Source: Acidobacteriota bacterium (lineage in GTDB: Bacteria > Acidobacteriota > Polarisedimenticolia > Gp22-AA2 > AA152). From it: a stretch of 48,790 nt of DNA. How positions within the stretch are numbered: the stretch's first letter is position 1; the number at the start of each line of letters is the position of its first letter. The position numbers were made by a program, and so were the translations under genes. The notes beneath the pieces are model-generated. The model did not search any database, was not told the DNA's origin, and worked only from the letters and a program-made list of their open reading frames with translations. The stretch covers positions 1 to 48,790 of the forward strand of contig JAKEFJ010000048.1 in the NCBI GenBank assembly GCA_022616665.1, given 5' to 3'. Positions 15,718 through 23,253 of the stretch are shown here, one piece after another.

Positions 15718-16614
15718 TCAATGAGATCCCAGCGGCGCGGATTTCGATGGTTGGAGTGAAAGGAGAATGCCGGAGGCGATCATTCCTCCCCCGGCGAGGA
15801 GCGACGGTGTGATCGGCTCCCCGAACAGAATCCAGGCATAGACCGTGGCCAGGATGGGCTCGCCGAAGGCCGCCAGATTCACGAGGTAAACTCTGAGATG
15901 TCGCACAGCCCAGTTGAGGCAGCCGTGGCCGACCAAAGTGGGAAGGATGGCGAGGGCTGCCAGGTAGAAGTAGTCCCTTGCTGGGTAGCCGGTGAGGGGC
16001 TGTCTCGCTGCCAGGGCGGCCGCGGCGAGAAAGATCGCGGCGGTCGCGCAGAGGAGAAAAAAGTAGGTCACGAAAGAGACCCGGCTGCGAACCGCTCTCC
16101 CTACCACGAAGCATCCGGCGCCGGCCGCGGCAGCCACCACCGCCAAGGCGTCGCCCATGAGGCGCTTGCCGGAGATCCCCCAATCGGCTCGCGAGATGAG
16201 CAGAGTTCCCGCCACCGAGACGGCAATCCCCACATAGAATTTGGCGGGCGCGCGCTCCTCAAGCGCGAATCCTGAAATCAGCGCCGAGAACAGCGGCTGG
16301 GTGGATACCAGCACCACCGAGCTACCGATGCTGGTGAGATCCAACGACCATATCCACGCCCCGAAATGGACGGCCAGGAACGCGCCGGCCAACACGATGC
16401 GGCCGAGCACGTTGGAAGGGATTGAAGAGAAATGAAGCCTGCGAAGCGCAAAGGGAGCCAGCAGCGCTGCCGCCAGCGCCATCCGATAGCAGGCAATGGA
16501 AAGCGGCGGGGCATGACAGAGCCGAACAAAGATGGAACCCCAGGAAATCGCCAGGACCGCGAGCACGAGGGCGACGCCCGGGGAGAGCGCTTGATTCGCC
16601 TCGCGCGACGGCAA
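15718..16614 (-). CDS. EamA/DMT-family transporter
   Basis: A 298-residue inner-membrane protein with ten hydrophobic helices in two five-helix EamA repeats (about 10-140 and 150-290). The second repeat has the typical LAAFGEPILATVYAWILFGE stretch (E-P-x8-14-E), the most conserved DMT feature. Such proteins export amino acids, nucleotides or other metabolites; the substrate cannot be told. It sits between a DUF362 gene (38 bp away) and recG (1 bp away). Confidence 0.9.
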   Translation of the reverse strand: MPSREANQALSPGVALVLAVLAISWGSIFVRLCHAPPLSIACYRMALAAALLAPFALRRLHFSSIPSNVLGRIVLAGAFLAVHFGAWIWSLDLTSIGSSVVLVSTQPLFSALISGFALEERAPAKFYVGIAVSVAGTLLISRADWGISGKRLMGDALAVVAAAAGAGCFVVGRAVRSRVSFVTYFFLLCATAAIFLAAAALAARQPLTGYPARDYFYLAALAILPTLVGHGCLNWAVRHLRVYLVNLAAFGEPILATVYAWILFGEPITPSLLAGGGMIASGILLSLQPSKSAPLGSH

Positions 16615-16652
16615 ATAGGATTACCTCCCGAGGGATAAGGCGCCGGGAATCC

Positions 16653-17801
16653 TCAGCGGGCTGGGCCGGGAGAGGAGGCCGGGAAGGGTGCCGTCTGGCC
16701 TGCCCCCATGGGAGTTCCGCCCCCGTAGCGTTCATCGAACATCCGGCCCCATTTGGTGCCTCTGAAGCGGGAAATCCTTGCTCGACCCACCGTGGGGTAC
16801 CACATCCAGTCATGGTAGACGTTGGAGGCGAAGGGCGCCCAAACCACCAGCGGGGAATGCAGCGCCAGCTTCTCCAGAAACCGAAGCGGCCCCAGCCGGA
16901 GCATTTGATCTCCCCAGATGACGAAGCTCTTGCTCGTCTTGAATCCCCAACTCTCTCCTTCGATGGAATCCCCGACCACCTCGATCTGCTTTGGATCGCC
17001 AACTCCAAGGCCTCGTTCGTGGCAGATTCGCAAGTAGGGGATGCTCAGGGGGTCGAACCCCATGAGCTTAGCCGCCACCGCATCAATGGCCACCGGATCG
17101 GCTGAAGCGAGGATTACGTCTTTGATCACCGGTACCATGGTCCTCGGCCCGGCGCCATTCCCCGCCACGGTCCCATCCATGACGGTGAAAACGGCGGGAT
17201 GGATCTCGCGCTGCATCATCACGAGATCCACCAGCACTTCGTGGATGTATTTGTGGGCGTAATGGCGCACTTCTTTGAGCAGTCCGCCGAAGGCATTCTT
17301 GATGGACCCGGTGGTGGTGGAATGCCCGTGGGTCTTTACCGTGGGAAGGTGGAGGATGTTTCTGCCCGGGTAGATGGAGGGAATCTCAATCCCCTCGGGG
17401 AAAATCTGGTTCAAGCGCAGCAAGGGAGACTTGAAATGGTAGACCATCCAGCTCACTTCGGTCAGGGGCTGGAACTTCAATCCGAACCGATCCAGCACGG
17501 GAAGCCATCGGTTGTCTCTCGCTCCCGCCCACGGCTCGGTGACGACCGTCTTATTCTCCACCGGCGTGAGCCGCGCGTTGGAGTACCCGTCCTGCCGGAG
17601 CGTTCCGAGCACCCCCTCCAGTTGCCACGGCTGACTGGAGCAGGATGGGAAGTACTTGGTCCACGAAAGGTTCAGTTTCAAGAGGAGCGGAATGGAAGGA
17701 TCCAGGGCCTGGCGATAGTCCGCCAGGTGCATGAGGCGTCCATAATCGTTGAGCACCCTGCTCGGGTCGGTGCGGATCACGGCAACACGGGATGAGGTCA
17801 T
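16653..17801 (-). CDS. DUF362 domain protein
   Basis: A 382-residue protein of the DUF362 family. The KLNLSW segment near residue 43, the LPTVKTHGHSTTTGSIKN stretch and DVILASADPVAIDAVAAKLM are family features. Many DUF362 proteins also have a 4Fe-4S ferredoxin domain; none is present here. Function is unknown; in other genomes such proteins are annotated as putative iron-sulfur or metal-cluster proteins. The last 25 residues are Pro/Gly/Ala-rich and probably disordered. A 73-bp gap separates it from the UbiA gene upstream in the same direction. Confidence 0.88.
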   Translation of the reverse strand: MTSSRVAVIRTDPSRVLNDYGRLMHLADYRQALDPSIPLLLKLNLSWTKYFPSCSSQPWQLEGVLGTLRQDGYSNARLTPVENKTVVTEPWAGARDNRWLPVLDRFGLKFQPLTEVSWMVYHFKSPLLRLNQIFPEGIEIPSIYPGRNILHLPTVKTHGHSTTTGSIKNAFGGLLKEVRHYAHKYIHEVLVDLVMMQREIHPAVFTVMDGTVAGNGAGPRTMVPVIKDVILASADPVAIDAVAAKLMGFDPLSIPYLRICHERGLGVGDPKQIEVVGDSIEGESWGFKTSKSFVIWGDQMLRLGPLRFLEKLALHSPLVVWAPFASNVYHDWMWYPTVGRARISRFRGTKWGRMFDERYGGGTPMGAGQTAPFPASSPGPAR

Positions 17802-17874
17802 CGGCAGCTCCGGGGAAGTTCCGTCCAGACGGGCCTTTCCCGCTTATTCTAGCGTCAGACCCATCGACTTGCAA

Positions 17875-18792
17875 TTATCGAAAGGTATCAAAATACAGAA
17901 TGCCGGCGACCACTAACGCCCAGAGGGCGACGCAAGCAAGGAGCGGTCGATCGGTGAGGAGAGAGGAGGCTGGATTTCCTCCCTGACCCCGCTGGTGGAC
18001 CAGGTAGAGGTAGCGGAAAATTCCGTAGAGGACGAAGGGGATGGTGACAAACAAGTGATGCGTGCCCAGCTTCTGCTCCACCTCAGGAGAGATGGTGTAG
18101 AAGGAATAGCAAACTACCGTGGAGGCGGTGGTGATGGAGATCATCTGGTCCAGGAACAGCACCGAGTATTCTCTCAGGGCCGGCCGATGGTCCCGGGCCC
18201 CATCCGCGAGCAGCTCCAGCTCCCGGCGGCGTTTGCAGAACGCCAGAAAGAGCGACAGCATGATGGTGCAGAGAATGAGCCAGGGAGAGATTTCGACCTG
18301 GATGGCCAGAGCCCCAGCCAGGGCCCTCAGGACGAACCCGAAAGCGATGATCATCACATCCAGAATGACCATTTCCTTCAGCCAGAACGAGTATCCCAGG
18401 TTGAGCAGGACGTAGGCCAGTCCCGCGGCCCCGAAGTAGGGCGTTAGCGCGAAACCTGCGGTCAACGACCCCAGCAGGAGAAAAACCAGGATGACCACTG
18501 CCGTGCCCACTTTCAGCCGCCCGGAAGCGATGGGTCGCCTCGACTTGACCGGGTGCTTGCGATCCTTCTCGAAATCCAGGACGTCATTGAGCAGATAAAC
18601 GCCCGAGGACAGGGCGCAGAAAATGAGGAAGGCAAGGAGGGCCTCTAAGACTCTCGTCGAGTCGCCCAGACCCTTGGCGAACAGGAGGGGCGCCAGCAAC
18701 AGGAGGTTCTTGATCCACTGCTGCGGACGCATGGATTCCAACAAGTCAAGAAGGATACCCTTGGGACGATTCTGCTCGGCAGGCTCCGGCAT
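17875..18792 (-). CDS. UbiA-family decaprenyl-phosphate phosphoribosyltransferase-like
   Basis: A 305-residue integral membrane prenyltransferase of the UbiA superfamily. The opening MRPQQWIKN motif, the first Asp motif NDVLDFEKDRKHPVKSRRP and the second, DVMIIAFGFVLRALAGA, match the subgroup that moves phosphoribose from PRPP onto polyprenyl phosphate (Rv3806c/UbiA of mycobacteria, and NfeA-like homologs). The product would be a polyprenyl-phospho-ribose donor for the cell envelope. The ATG at 18792 is preceded by GGAG; a longer upstream frame lies beyond the promoter. Divergent from a polyprenyl-sugar GT2 gene, which supports a joint role. Confidence 0.85.
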   Translation of the reverse strand: MPEPAEQNRPKGILLDLLESMRPQQWIKNLLLLAPLLFAKGLGDSTRVLEALLAFLIFCALSSGVYLLNDVLDFEKDRKHPVKSRRPIASGRLKVGTAVVILVFLLLGSLTAGFALTPYFGAAGLAYVLLNLGYSFWLKEMVILDVMIIAFGFVLRALAGALAIQVEISPWLILCTIMLSLFLAFCKRRRELELLADGARDHRPALREYSVLFLDQMISITTASTVVCYSFYTISPEVEQKLGTHHLFVTIPFVLYGIFRYLYLVHQRGQGGNPASSLLTDRPLLACVALWALVVAGILYFDTFR

Positions 18793-18832
18793 TTCACTCC
18801 AGAGTGAGTAGGATAGGCATCCGGCCGCGCAG

Positions 18833-18861
18833 ATATTAGCACCCGATGAGAAGACCTGCAA
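18833..18861 (-). promoter_or_regulatory. Putative promoter of the UbiA-DUF362-EamA-recG operon
   Basis: TTGCAG (18861-18856), 17-nt spacer, TAATAT (18838-18833) on the minus strand; a start near 18826 leaves about 34 nt before the UbiA ATG. The -35 box is only half-matched. It lies in the 84-bp gap between the two divergent genes. Confidence 0.4.
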
Positions 18862-18876
18862 AGGCGAGAAACGCCG

Positions 18877-19656
18877 ATGACGCCCCGTGACAGCTCCCCC
18901 AAGCGCGAGCCCGCTCCCTCGCCTCTGCGCACTTGCGTCATCATCCCGGCTTTCAACGAAGAGCGATCGATCCCGCTGGTTCTGGGCGGCATTCCGGTGA
19001 ATCTGGTGCAAGAGATCGTCGTCGTTGACAATGGCTCGACCGATGCCACGGCCCGGGTCGCCGCCGAGATGGGGGCCACCGTGATCACCCAGACTCGACG
19101 CGGTTACGGGTCGGCATGCCTAGCGGGACTGGAATACCTCCGAATTCCGTCGCCGGACATCGTGGTCTTCCTGGACGGTGATTTCAGCGACCATCCCAAC
19201 GAAATGCCCCAGCTCCTCGCTCCCATCCAGGAGGACGGCTTCGACCTGGTGGTCGGCTCGCGTACCCTGGGCAAGGCGGAGGAAGGAGCCCTCCTGCCCC
19301 AGGCAAGGCTCGGCAATCGCCTGGCGGTGTTTCTCCTTCGGGCGCTCTATGGCGTGCGCTATACGGACCTCGGTCCATTTCGCGCAGTCCGTTACTCCCG
19401 GCTGATGGATCTGGGGATGAAGGATACGAACTTCGGCTGGACCGTGGAGATGCAGGCACGCGCAGCCCTGGCGGGATGGAGAACCATGGAGGTTCCGGTT
19501 AGCTATCGGCGACGGGTGGGGGTCTCGAAAATCACCGGCACTGTCTCCGGGACCATCCGGGCGGGGATTAAAATCCTCTCGACCCTGCTCATGCTGAAGC
19601 TTGCTGGAAGGACTCAAAAGGCGCGGGCCAGGACCGCTGAACTCCGCATACTCTGA
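18877..19656 (+). CDS. Polyprenyl-phosphate-type GT2 glycosyltransferase (DPM1/DPG1-like)
   Basis: A 259-residue GT2 enzyme close to dolichyl-phosphate mannose/glucose synthases. Motifs: CVIIPAFNEERSIPLVLGGI, VVDNGSTDAT, FLDGDFSDHP as the DxD site, and FGWTVEMQARAALAGW late in the protein. It has no C-terminal membrane helix pair, so it is the short soluble form. It probably transfers a sugar from a nucleotide donor to polyprenyl phosphate at the cytoplasmic face, giving a donor for GT-C enzymes such as the one at 5250-7007. Transcribed away from the UbiA gene. Confidence 0.85.
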   Translation: MTPRDSSPKREPAPSPLRTCVIIPAFNEERSIPLVLGGIPVNLVQEIVVVDNGSTDATARVAAEMGATVITQTRRGYGSACLAGLEYLRIPSPDIVVFLDGDFSDHPNEMPQLLAPIQEDGFDLVVGSRTLGKAEEGALLPQARLGNRLAVFLLRALYGVRYTDLGPFRAVRYSRLMDLGMKDTNFGWTVEMQARAALAGWRTMEVPVSYRRRVGVSKITGTVSGTIRAGIKILSTLLMLKLAGRTQKARARTAELRIL

Positions 19657-19678
19657 GCTCCCGCGTCATCGATAAAGC

Positions 19679-20530
19679 TCAGATGTCCCGTTTCCGATGC
19701 CTCTCCGCGGGCTGAATCAATCCGACGGGGAGCGACGCGCTGCGCGGCGCAACCAGACCCCTGCGAAGCTGGATCATCTCTGCGGCAATGCTCACGGCGA
19801 TTTCCTCAGGAGTGCAGGCCCCGACGGGGATTCCGATGGGAGCTCGCAAGCCGCTCAGGCGTGATTCTGAGAATCCTTCCCTCCGGAGCCGTTCCACGAT
19901 CACCCGCACCTTCCGCCGGCTTCCGATCAAGCCGACGTACCCGGCGGAGGTTCCGAGCACTCGTCGAAGCGCCTCCAGATCCGTCCGGTGACACCGGGTC
20001 ACGATTGCCACGTAGGTGGAAGCATCCACCGGCGGCAGGTCTCCGGACATGCCAGAGCCCATCCGCAAGAGCTGCACTTGTCCCGGAAAGCGTCCCACCT
20101 CCAGGAATTCCGGTCGGTCGTCCAGCACGGTTGTGGCGAACCCCAGAGCCGGTGTCAAGGCGGCAAGAGCCGCCCCCACGTGACCTGCCCCGAAGATGAG
20201 GAGGCGCTCCGGTGGCAACTCCACCTGTAGGTGCACCCGAACCCGTCCCCCGCAGATCATTCCGGTGCATCCCGGTTCATCGCCCTCCTTCAGCAGGTAC
20301 TCCCTCACCATCGATCCCCCGGTGAGGATCAACCCTTTTGCATCCTCCACCACAAGCGCTTCCAAAGCACCGCCTCCAATGGAGTCGAGCAATTCGCCTC
20401 CTTCCAGGACAGCCATTCGGGCTCCTTCCTTCCGTGGAGTGGAGCCGGCGGAGTCGATAATGGTCGCGATAGCGAGGCGCTTGCCCTGTCGCAGGGCCTC
20501 GACGACTCTTTCATGAAAGGAGAGCGACAT
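19679..20530 (-). CDS. XdhC/CoxI-family molybdoenzyme maturation factor
   Basis: A 283-residue protein with the N-terminal XdhC_CoxI domain (IIDSAGSTPRKEGARM, then DSIGGGALEA) and a C-terminal Rossmann XdhC_C domain (LLIFGAGHVGAALAALTPAL, VLDDRPEF). The family binds molybdenum cofactor and inserts it, sulfurated, into xanthine dehydrogenase or CO dehydrogenase. No large-subunit molybdoenzyme is in this window, so its client is elsewhere. It is the last gene of the greA-led operon, 8 bp after the HEAT gene; why a Moco chaperone is there is unclear. Confidence 0.92.
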   Translation of the reverse strand: MSLSFHERVVEALRQGKRLAIATIIDSAGSTPRKEGARMAVLEGGELLDSIGGGALEALVVEDAKGLILTGGSMVREYLLKEGDEPGCTGMICGGRVRVHLQVELPPERLLIFGAGHVGAALAALTPALGFATTVLDDRPEFLEVGRFPGQVQLLRMGSGMSGDLPPVDASTYVAIVTRCHRTDLEALRRVLGTSAGYVGLIGSRRKVRVIVERLRREGFSESRLSGLRAPIGIPVGACTPEEIAVSIAAEMIQLRRGLVAPRSASLPVGLIQPAERHRKRDI

Positions 20531-20538
20531 CGATTCCT

Positions 20539-21501
20539 CTACTGCTTCAGCGAGGACTTGTTATGCTCCCACCACCCGGCCCAGCGCGCCGCATCCTCGC
20601 CAAAATCCTGACCAGTCATCTCCTGGAGGGCCGTCGCCGCCTTCTCTTTCATCTCGGCTGAGGAATGCGGGTCCTTCAGAAAACCGAGAATCGGAGCGAA
20701 GGCGCTGAATCCGCCCGCATTGGAGAGGGCCCCGAGAGCCGCCAGACGGACCTTCATGGAGGGATCTTGGTGAATCGCCTGAAGCAGCGCCTCACTCGAT
20801 GCCGAATCATGAAATCCGCCGAGCGCCGAGGCGCTGTTGGCACGCACCTCCTCACGGCTGTCGGAGAGTCCTTCTAGAAGGCTCTGCGAGACGCCGGGCG
20901 CCTGCAGCAAGCTGAGGCCCTCCAACGCCGCCTTGACTACCTTCAAATCCGTGTCCCTCAGGGCCCTCTTCAAAGCGGGGACGGCAGCGGGATCGTGGAG
21001 TGCGCCCAGGGCAAACACCGTGGCGACGCGAGTATCCAGGTCAGGCTCTTTCCCGTAGCTTTTCGCAAGTATCTCCGCCGCTCCGGGATCTCCTCCTTTG
21101 GTCCACAGGATGTTAGCCACCATGATCCGGCTGTCGCTTGGAGTGGAGACCGGCACCAGCCGGATGGGGTTGTAGAACACGTTGAAGCGCCTGGAAAGCT
21201 CCAGTTCCTCCACGAGGGGTTTTTTGGCTTCGGGACTCTGAATGACCAGGAGGTGCAGGATGCATTGGACGCGGGTCTCCGCATTGCGGCTCTGCAGACC
21301 GCGGGCGAAGGGCTCTACCTCCCCTTTTTCCACGAGCTGACTCAGTCTCTGGCGCGCCTCGAGCCGCTCTTCGTAGTCGTCGGAGTTGGACTGGACAAAG
21401 AGCTTTTCTACGTCCACTTCCGGAGCGCACGAGGCAGAAAATGCAATGAGAAGGTACAGCAATGACAGCGCGGTCCTGCGGCGCCAGGAATGGATCGACA
21501 T
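20539..21501 (-). CDS. HEAT-repeat protein, probably a lipoprotein
   Basis: A 320-residue exported protein. The N-terminal hydrophobic stretch LLYLLIAFSASC ends in a plausible lipobox cysteine. The mature part is a series of alpha-helical HEAT/PBS-lyase-like repeats; each has a DxxVRxxAxxALG-like core (for example RVATVFALGALHDPAAVPAL and REEVRANSASALGGFHDS). Such repeats bind proteins. The ATG at 21501 has GAGG 9 nt upstream. No partner can be named. It follows the truncated methyltransferase gene by 11 bp. Confidence 0.85.
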   Translation of the reverse strand: MSIHSWRRRTALSLLYLLIAFSASCAPEVDVEKLFVQSNSDDYEERLEARQRLSQLVEKGEVEPFARGLQSRNAETRVQCILHLLVIQSPEAKKPLVEELELSRRFNVFYNPIRLVPVSTPSDSRIMVANILWTKGGDPGAAEILAKSYGKEPDLDTRVATVFALGALHDPAAVPALKRALRDTDLKVVKAALEGLSLLQAPGVSQSLLEGLSDSREEVRANSASALGGFHDSASSEALLQAIHQDPSMKVRLAALGALSNAGGFSAFAPILGFLKDPHSSAEMKEKAATALQEMTGQDFGEDAARWAGWWEHNKSSLKQ

Positions 21502-21512
21502 CGTCTTTGTCC

Positions 21513-21857
21513 TCAGACCAGTGCCCTTCGCAGGGCAGAAATGTGCGCGGGTGTCGTACCACAACAGCCGCCGATGAGTCGGGCGCCTTCACGGACATAC
21601 CGCGGCGCATACCGGACCAGCACGGAGGGATCCTCCTGGTAGCGTCTTTTCCCTCCAAACCAGCGCGGCAGCCCTGCATTCGGCTCGGCCGCCAACGGAC
21701 CTCCTTTGCCGGATGCCATTGCCTTGAGCGCCTCAAGAACCGACTTGGCCCAGAAGTCCGGGCCGGGAGTTTTGTCGGCAAGGAGCAACGTCGCGAGACC
21801 GCCGTCCAGCACCAGAACCTTCCGGGAGAGGAGGTCCAGGAATTCCCGGCGGTTCAT
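21513..21857 (-). CDS. Internally deleted homocysteine S-methyltransferase-like protein
   Basis: A 114-residue protein made of the two ends of a homocysteine S-methyltransferase (MetH N-terminal type) domain, which is normally about 300 residues. Residues 14-25 (VLVLDGGLATLL) match the start of the barrel; residues 56-110 match its end, with AAEPNAGLP and LIGGCCGTTPAHI, which holds two of the three zinc-binding cysteines (C98, C99). The middle of the barrel, including the first zinc Cys, is missing without a frameshift, so it cannot be a normal enzyme. It may be a decaying remnant or a repurposed small protein. Between greA and the HEAT gene. Confidence 0.8.
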   Translation of the reverse strand: MNRREFLDLLSRKVLVLDGGLATLLLADKTPGPDFWAKSVLEALKAMASGKGGPLAAEPNAGLPRWFGGKRRYQEDPSVLVRYAPRYVREGARLIGGCCGTTPAHISALRRALV

Positions 21858-21863
21858 CGTCGA

Positions 21864-22367
21864 CTATTCCTCGTCTTCACTCGGCTGTGGCGCGGCGATT
21901 TCCTTCTGGTGCACCGTTTGGAGGGAGATAATCTCGAAACGCTTCACCCCGCTGGGAACCTGGATGGCGACCTCTTCTCCCTCGCGGCGTCCGGCGAGCC
22001 CTTTTCCGATGGGGGAGGTGATGGAGATGTAGCCGCGCGGCACATCAGCATCCTCGGAAAAGACCAACTCATAGCGGATCTCCTTTTCTTCTTTGAGATC
22101 GTAGAGCACGACGGTAGATCCGAGTCCGACCTTGTCCTTCGGAAGCGCCTCGACCTTGATCATGGAGATTTCTTGCAGGCGCTTCTTGATGTTGCCGATC
22201 TTCGCCTTGACGTAGCTTTGCCGCTCAAGCGCCGCGTGATACTCGGCGTTTTCGCGCAGGTCTCCCATGGCCAGGGCTTTCTTGATTTCCTTGGGGAGAT
22301 CATGCCGGTATTCCCGCTCGAGTTGGCGAAGTTCCTTCTCAAGCCTCTCAATGGCCTGTCTGAACAT
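21864..22367 (-). CDS. greA: Transcription elongation factor GreA
   Basis: A 167-residue factor that stimulates the RNA polymerase cleavage of backtracked RNA. It has the N-terminal coiled coil (RQAIERLEKELRQLEREYRH; DLRENAEYHAALERQ, with the tip acidic residues) and a C-terminal FKBP-like domain (ITSPIGKGLAGRREGEEVAI). It is about 10 residues longer than the usual 158, with an acidic tail ending PSEDEE. The ATG at 22367 is 25 nt after the predicted start site, which rules out the longer upstream frame. Heads an operon of four genes. Confidence 0.95.
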   Translation of the reverse strand: MFRQAIERLEKELRQLEREYRHDLPKEIKKALAMGDLRENAEYHAALERQSYVKAKIGNIKKRLQEISMIKVEALPKDKVGLGSTVVLYDLKEEKEIRYELVFSEDADVPRGYISITSPIGKGLAGRREGEEVAIQVPSGVKRFEIISLQTVHQKEIAAPQPSEDEE

Positions 22368-22398
22368 GGTGAATGCACCATCCTGGAAAGGAACTGGC

Positions 22399-22427
22399 AG
22401 TCTACGATGGGAATCAGCTGTTGTCAA
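22399..22427 (-). promoter_or_regulatory. greA promoter
   Basis: TTGACA (22427-22422), 17-nt spacer, TAGACT (22404-22399) on the minus strand. Start expected near 22392, so the greA 5' leader is about 25 nt. Confidence 0.65.
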
Positions 22428-22428
22428 C

Positions 22429-22446
22429 GTCTTGTGAAGTCAAGAC
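22429..22446. repeat. 6-bp inverted repeat next to the greA -35 box
   Basis: GTCTTG and CAAGAC separated by 6 nt, one base upstream of the greA -35 box. Position suits a regulator's operator, but short repeats occur by chance. Confidence 0.35.
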
Positions 22447-22497
22447 TTTACCGGCGCGCGGGACGATGCGGTTCAGCGAGATGAGATGAAGGGGGGT

Positions 22498-22517
22498 GGG
22501 GGACCTTTCGGTCCCCC
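22498..22517. repeat. 8-bp perfect GC-rich hairpin
   Basis: GGGGGACC and GGTCCCCC with a TTTC loop. No T-run follows on either strand. With the promoters placed at 22399-22427 and 22705-22734 it would lie outside both transcripts, so its role is open. Confidence 0.55.
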
Positions 22518-22704
22518 GTTCGGGTTGTTGTTTGGGAGGTTATGTGACTGTCTGAGTTGTATATATATATTTTCGATGCACAGGTAGGATAAGCATTCAA
22601 AAATATGTATATACTGAATCTGAAGAAAATGTAGTTACACAGCTCAGAATGTCAAGGCTTCTGGGAAATAAATTTCTATCCCCATCGTTGGCACCCAGTA
22701 CTGT

Positions 22705-22734
22705 TTGACTCGCCTGGAACCGGCAGGGTAGTAT
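22705..22734 (+). promoter_or_regulatory. Putative promoter of the ccm operon
   Basis: TTGACT (22705-22710), 18-nt spacer, TAGTAT (22729-22734). A start near 22741 leaves about 20 nt before ccmE, with GGGGAAG as its ribosome site. Confidence 0.5.
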
Positions 22735-22760
22735 GAGCTCCCGGGGAAGTATTCAACTCG

Positions 22761-23189
22761 ATGATGGGTGGTATGTTAGCTCGGATCAGTCCCAAGATTG
22801 CGATCAGCATCGCCATTTTGCTGGCGGCATTCTCGATCCTCGTCGGCTTGAGCTTTCGCGGCAGCATGGTTTATTACCTGACGGTGAGTGAATTCCTCGC
22901 GCACCCCCCCTCCAGCTTGGATGACCACTTTCGAGTAAACGGCAAAGTCGTTCCAGGGAGCATCTCCAAGCAAAGCGGGGTGCTGGGAGCGGGATTCCAG
23001 ATGACGGACGGTCAAGGCGTTCTCAAGGTGGTGTTTCGCAAGGAGCTCCCGGACACCTTCGTGGATGAGGCGGAGGTGGTCGTGGAGGGAAGTATGAACA
23101 ATGGAGTGTTCGAAGCTCACACACTCCTGGCGAAGTGTCCATCCAAGTACGAAAGTCAGGAGAAGGCCAGCTATTCAGCCTCTCCCTAA
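22761..23189 (+). CDS. ccmE: Cytochrome c maturation haem chaperone CcmE (CxxxY type)
   Basis: A 142-residue membrane-anchored, periplasmic OB-fold protein that receives haem and hands it to CcmF. One N-terminal helix (about 11-32), then SEFLAHPPSSLDDHFRVNGK and GVLKVVFRKELPDTF, typical of CcmE. The haem attachment motif here is CPSKY (C126, Y130), replacing the HxxxY of Escherichia coli. The Cys form is known from some bacteria and archaea. In-frame ATG codons at 22761, 22764 and 22773 are all possible starts; the first fits the ribosome site best. Confidence 0.93.
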   Translation: MMGGMLARISPKIAISIAILLAAFSILVGLSFRGSMVYYLTVSEFLAHPPSSLDDHFRVNGKVVPGSISKQSGVLGAGFQMTDGQGVLKVVFRKELPDTFVDEAEVVVEGSMNNGVFEAHTLLAKCPSKYESQEKASYSASP

Positions 23190-23253
23190 TTTTCTACAGT
23201 CTGGCGCCTCCCCCCAGGGCGGTAGAATTCCCCCGATCCTCTCGGAGTAGAGA

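Larger units (their letters stand above)
22368..22760. other. 393-bp divergent intergenic region between greA and ccmE
   Basis: It holds the greA promoter (22399-22427), an inverted repeat beside its -35 box (22429-22446), a perfect GC-rich hairpin (22498-22517), an AT-rich segment (about 22556-22680, with TATATATATATTTT and a GTATATAC palindrome) and the ccmE promoter (22705-22734). I see no protein gene and no tRNA in it. The AT-rich segment is clearly different in base composition from its flanks. Confidence 0.8.
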
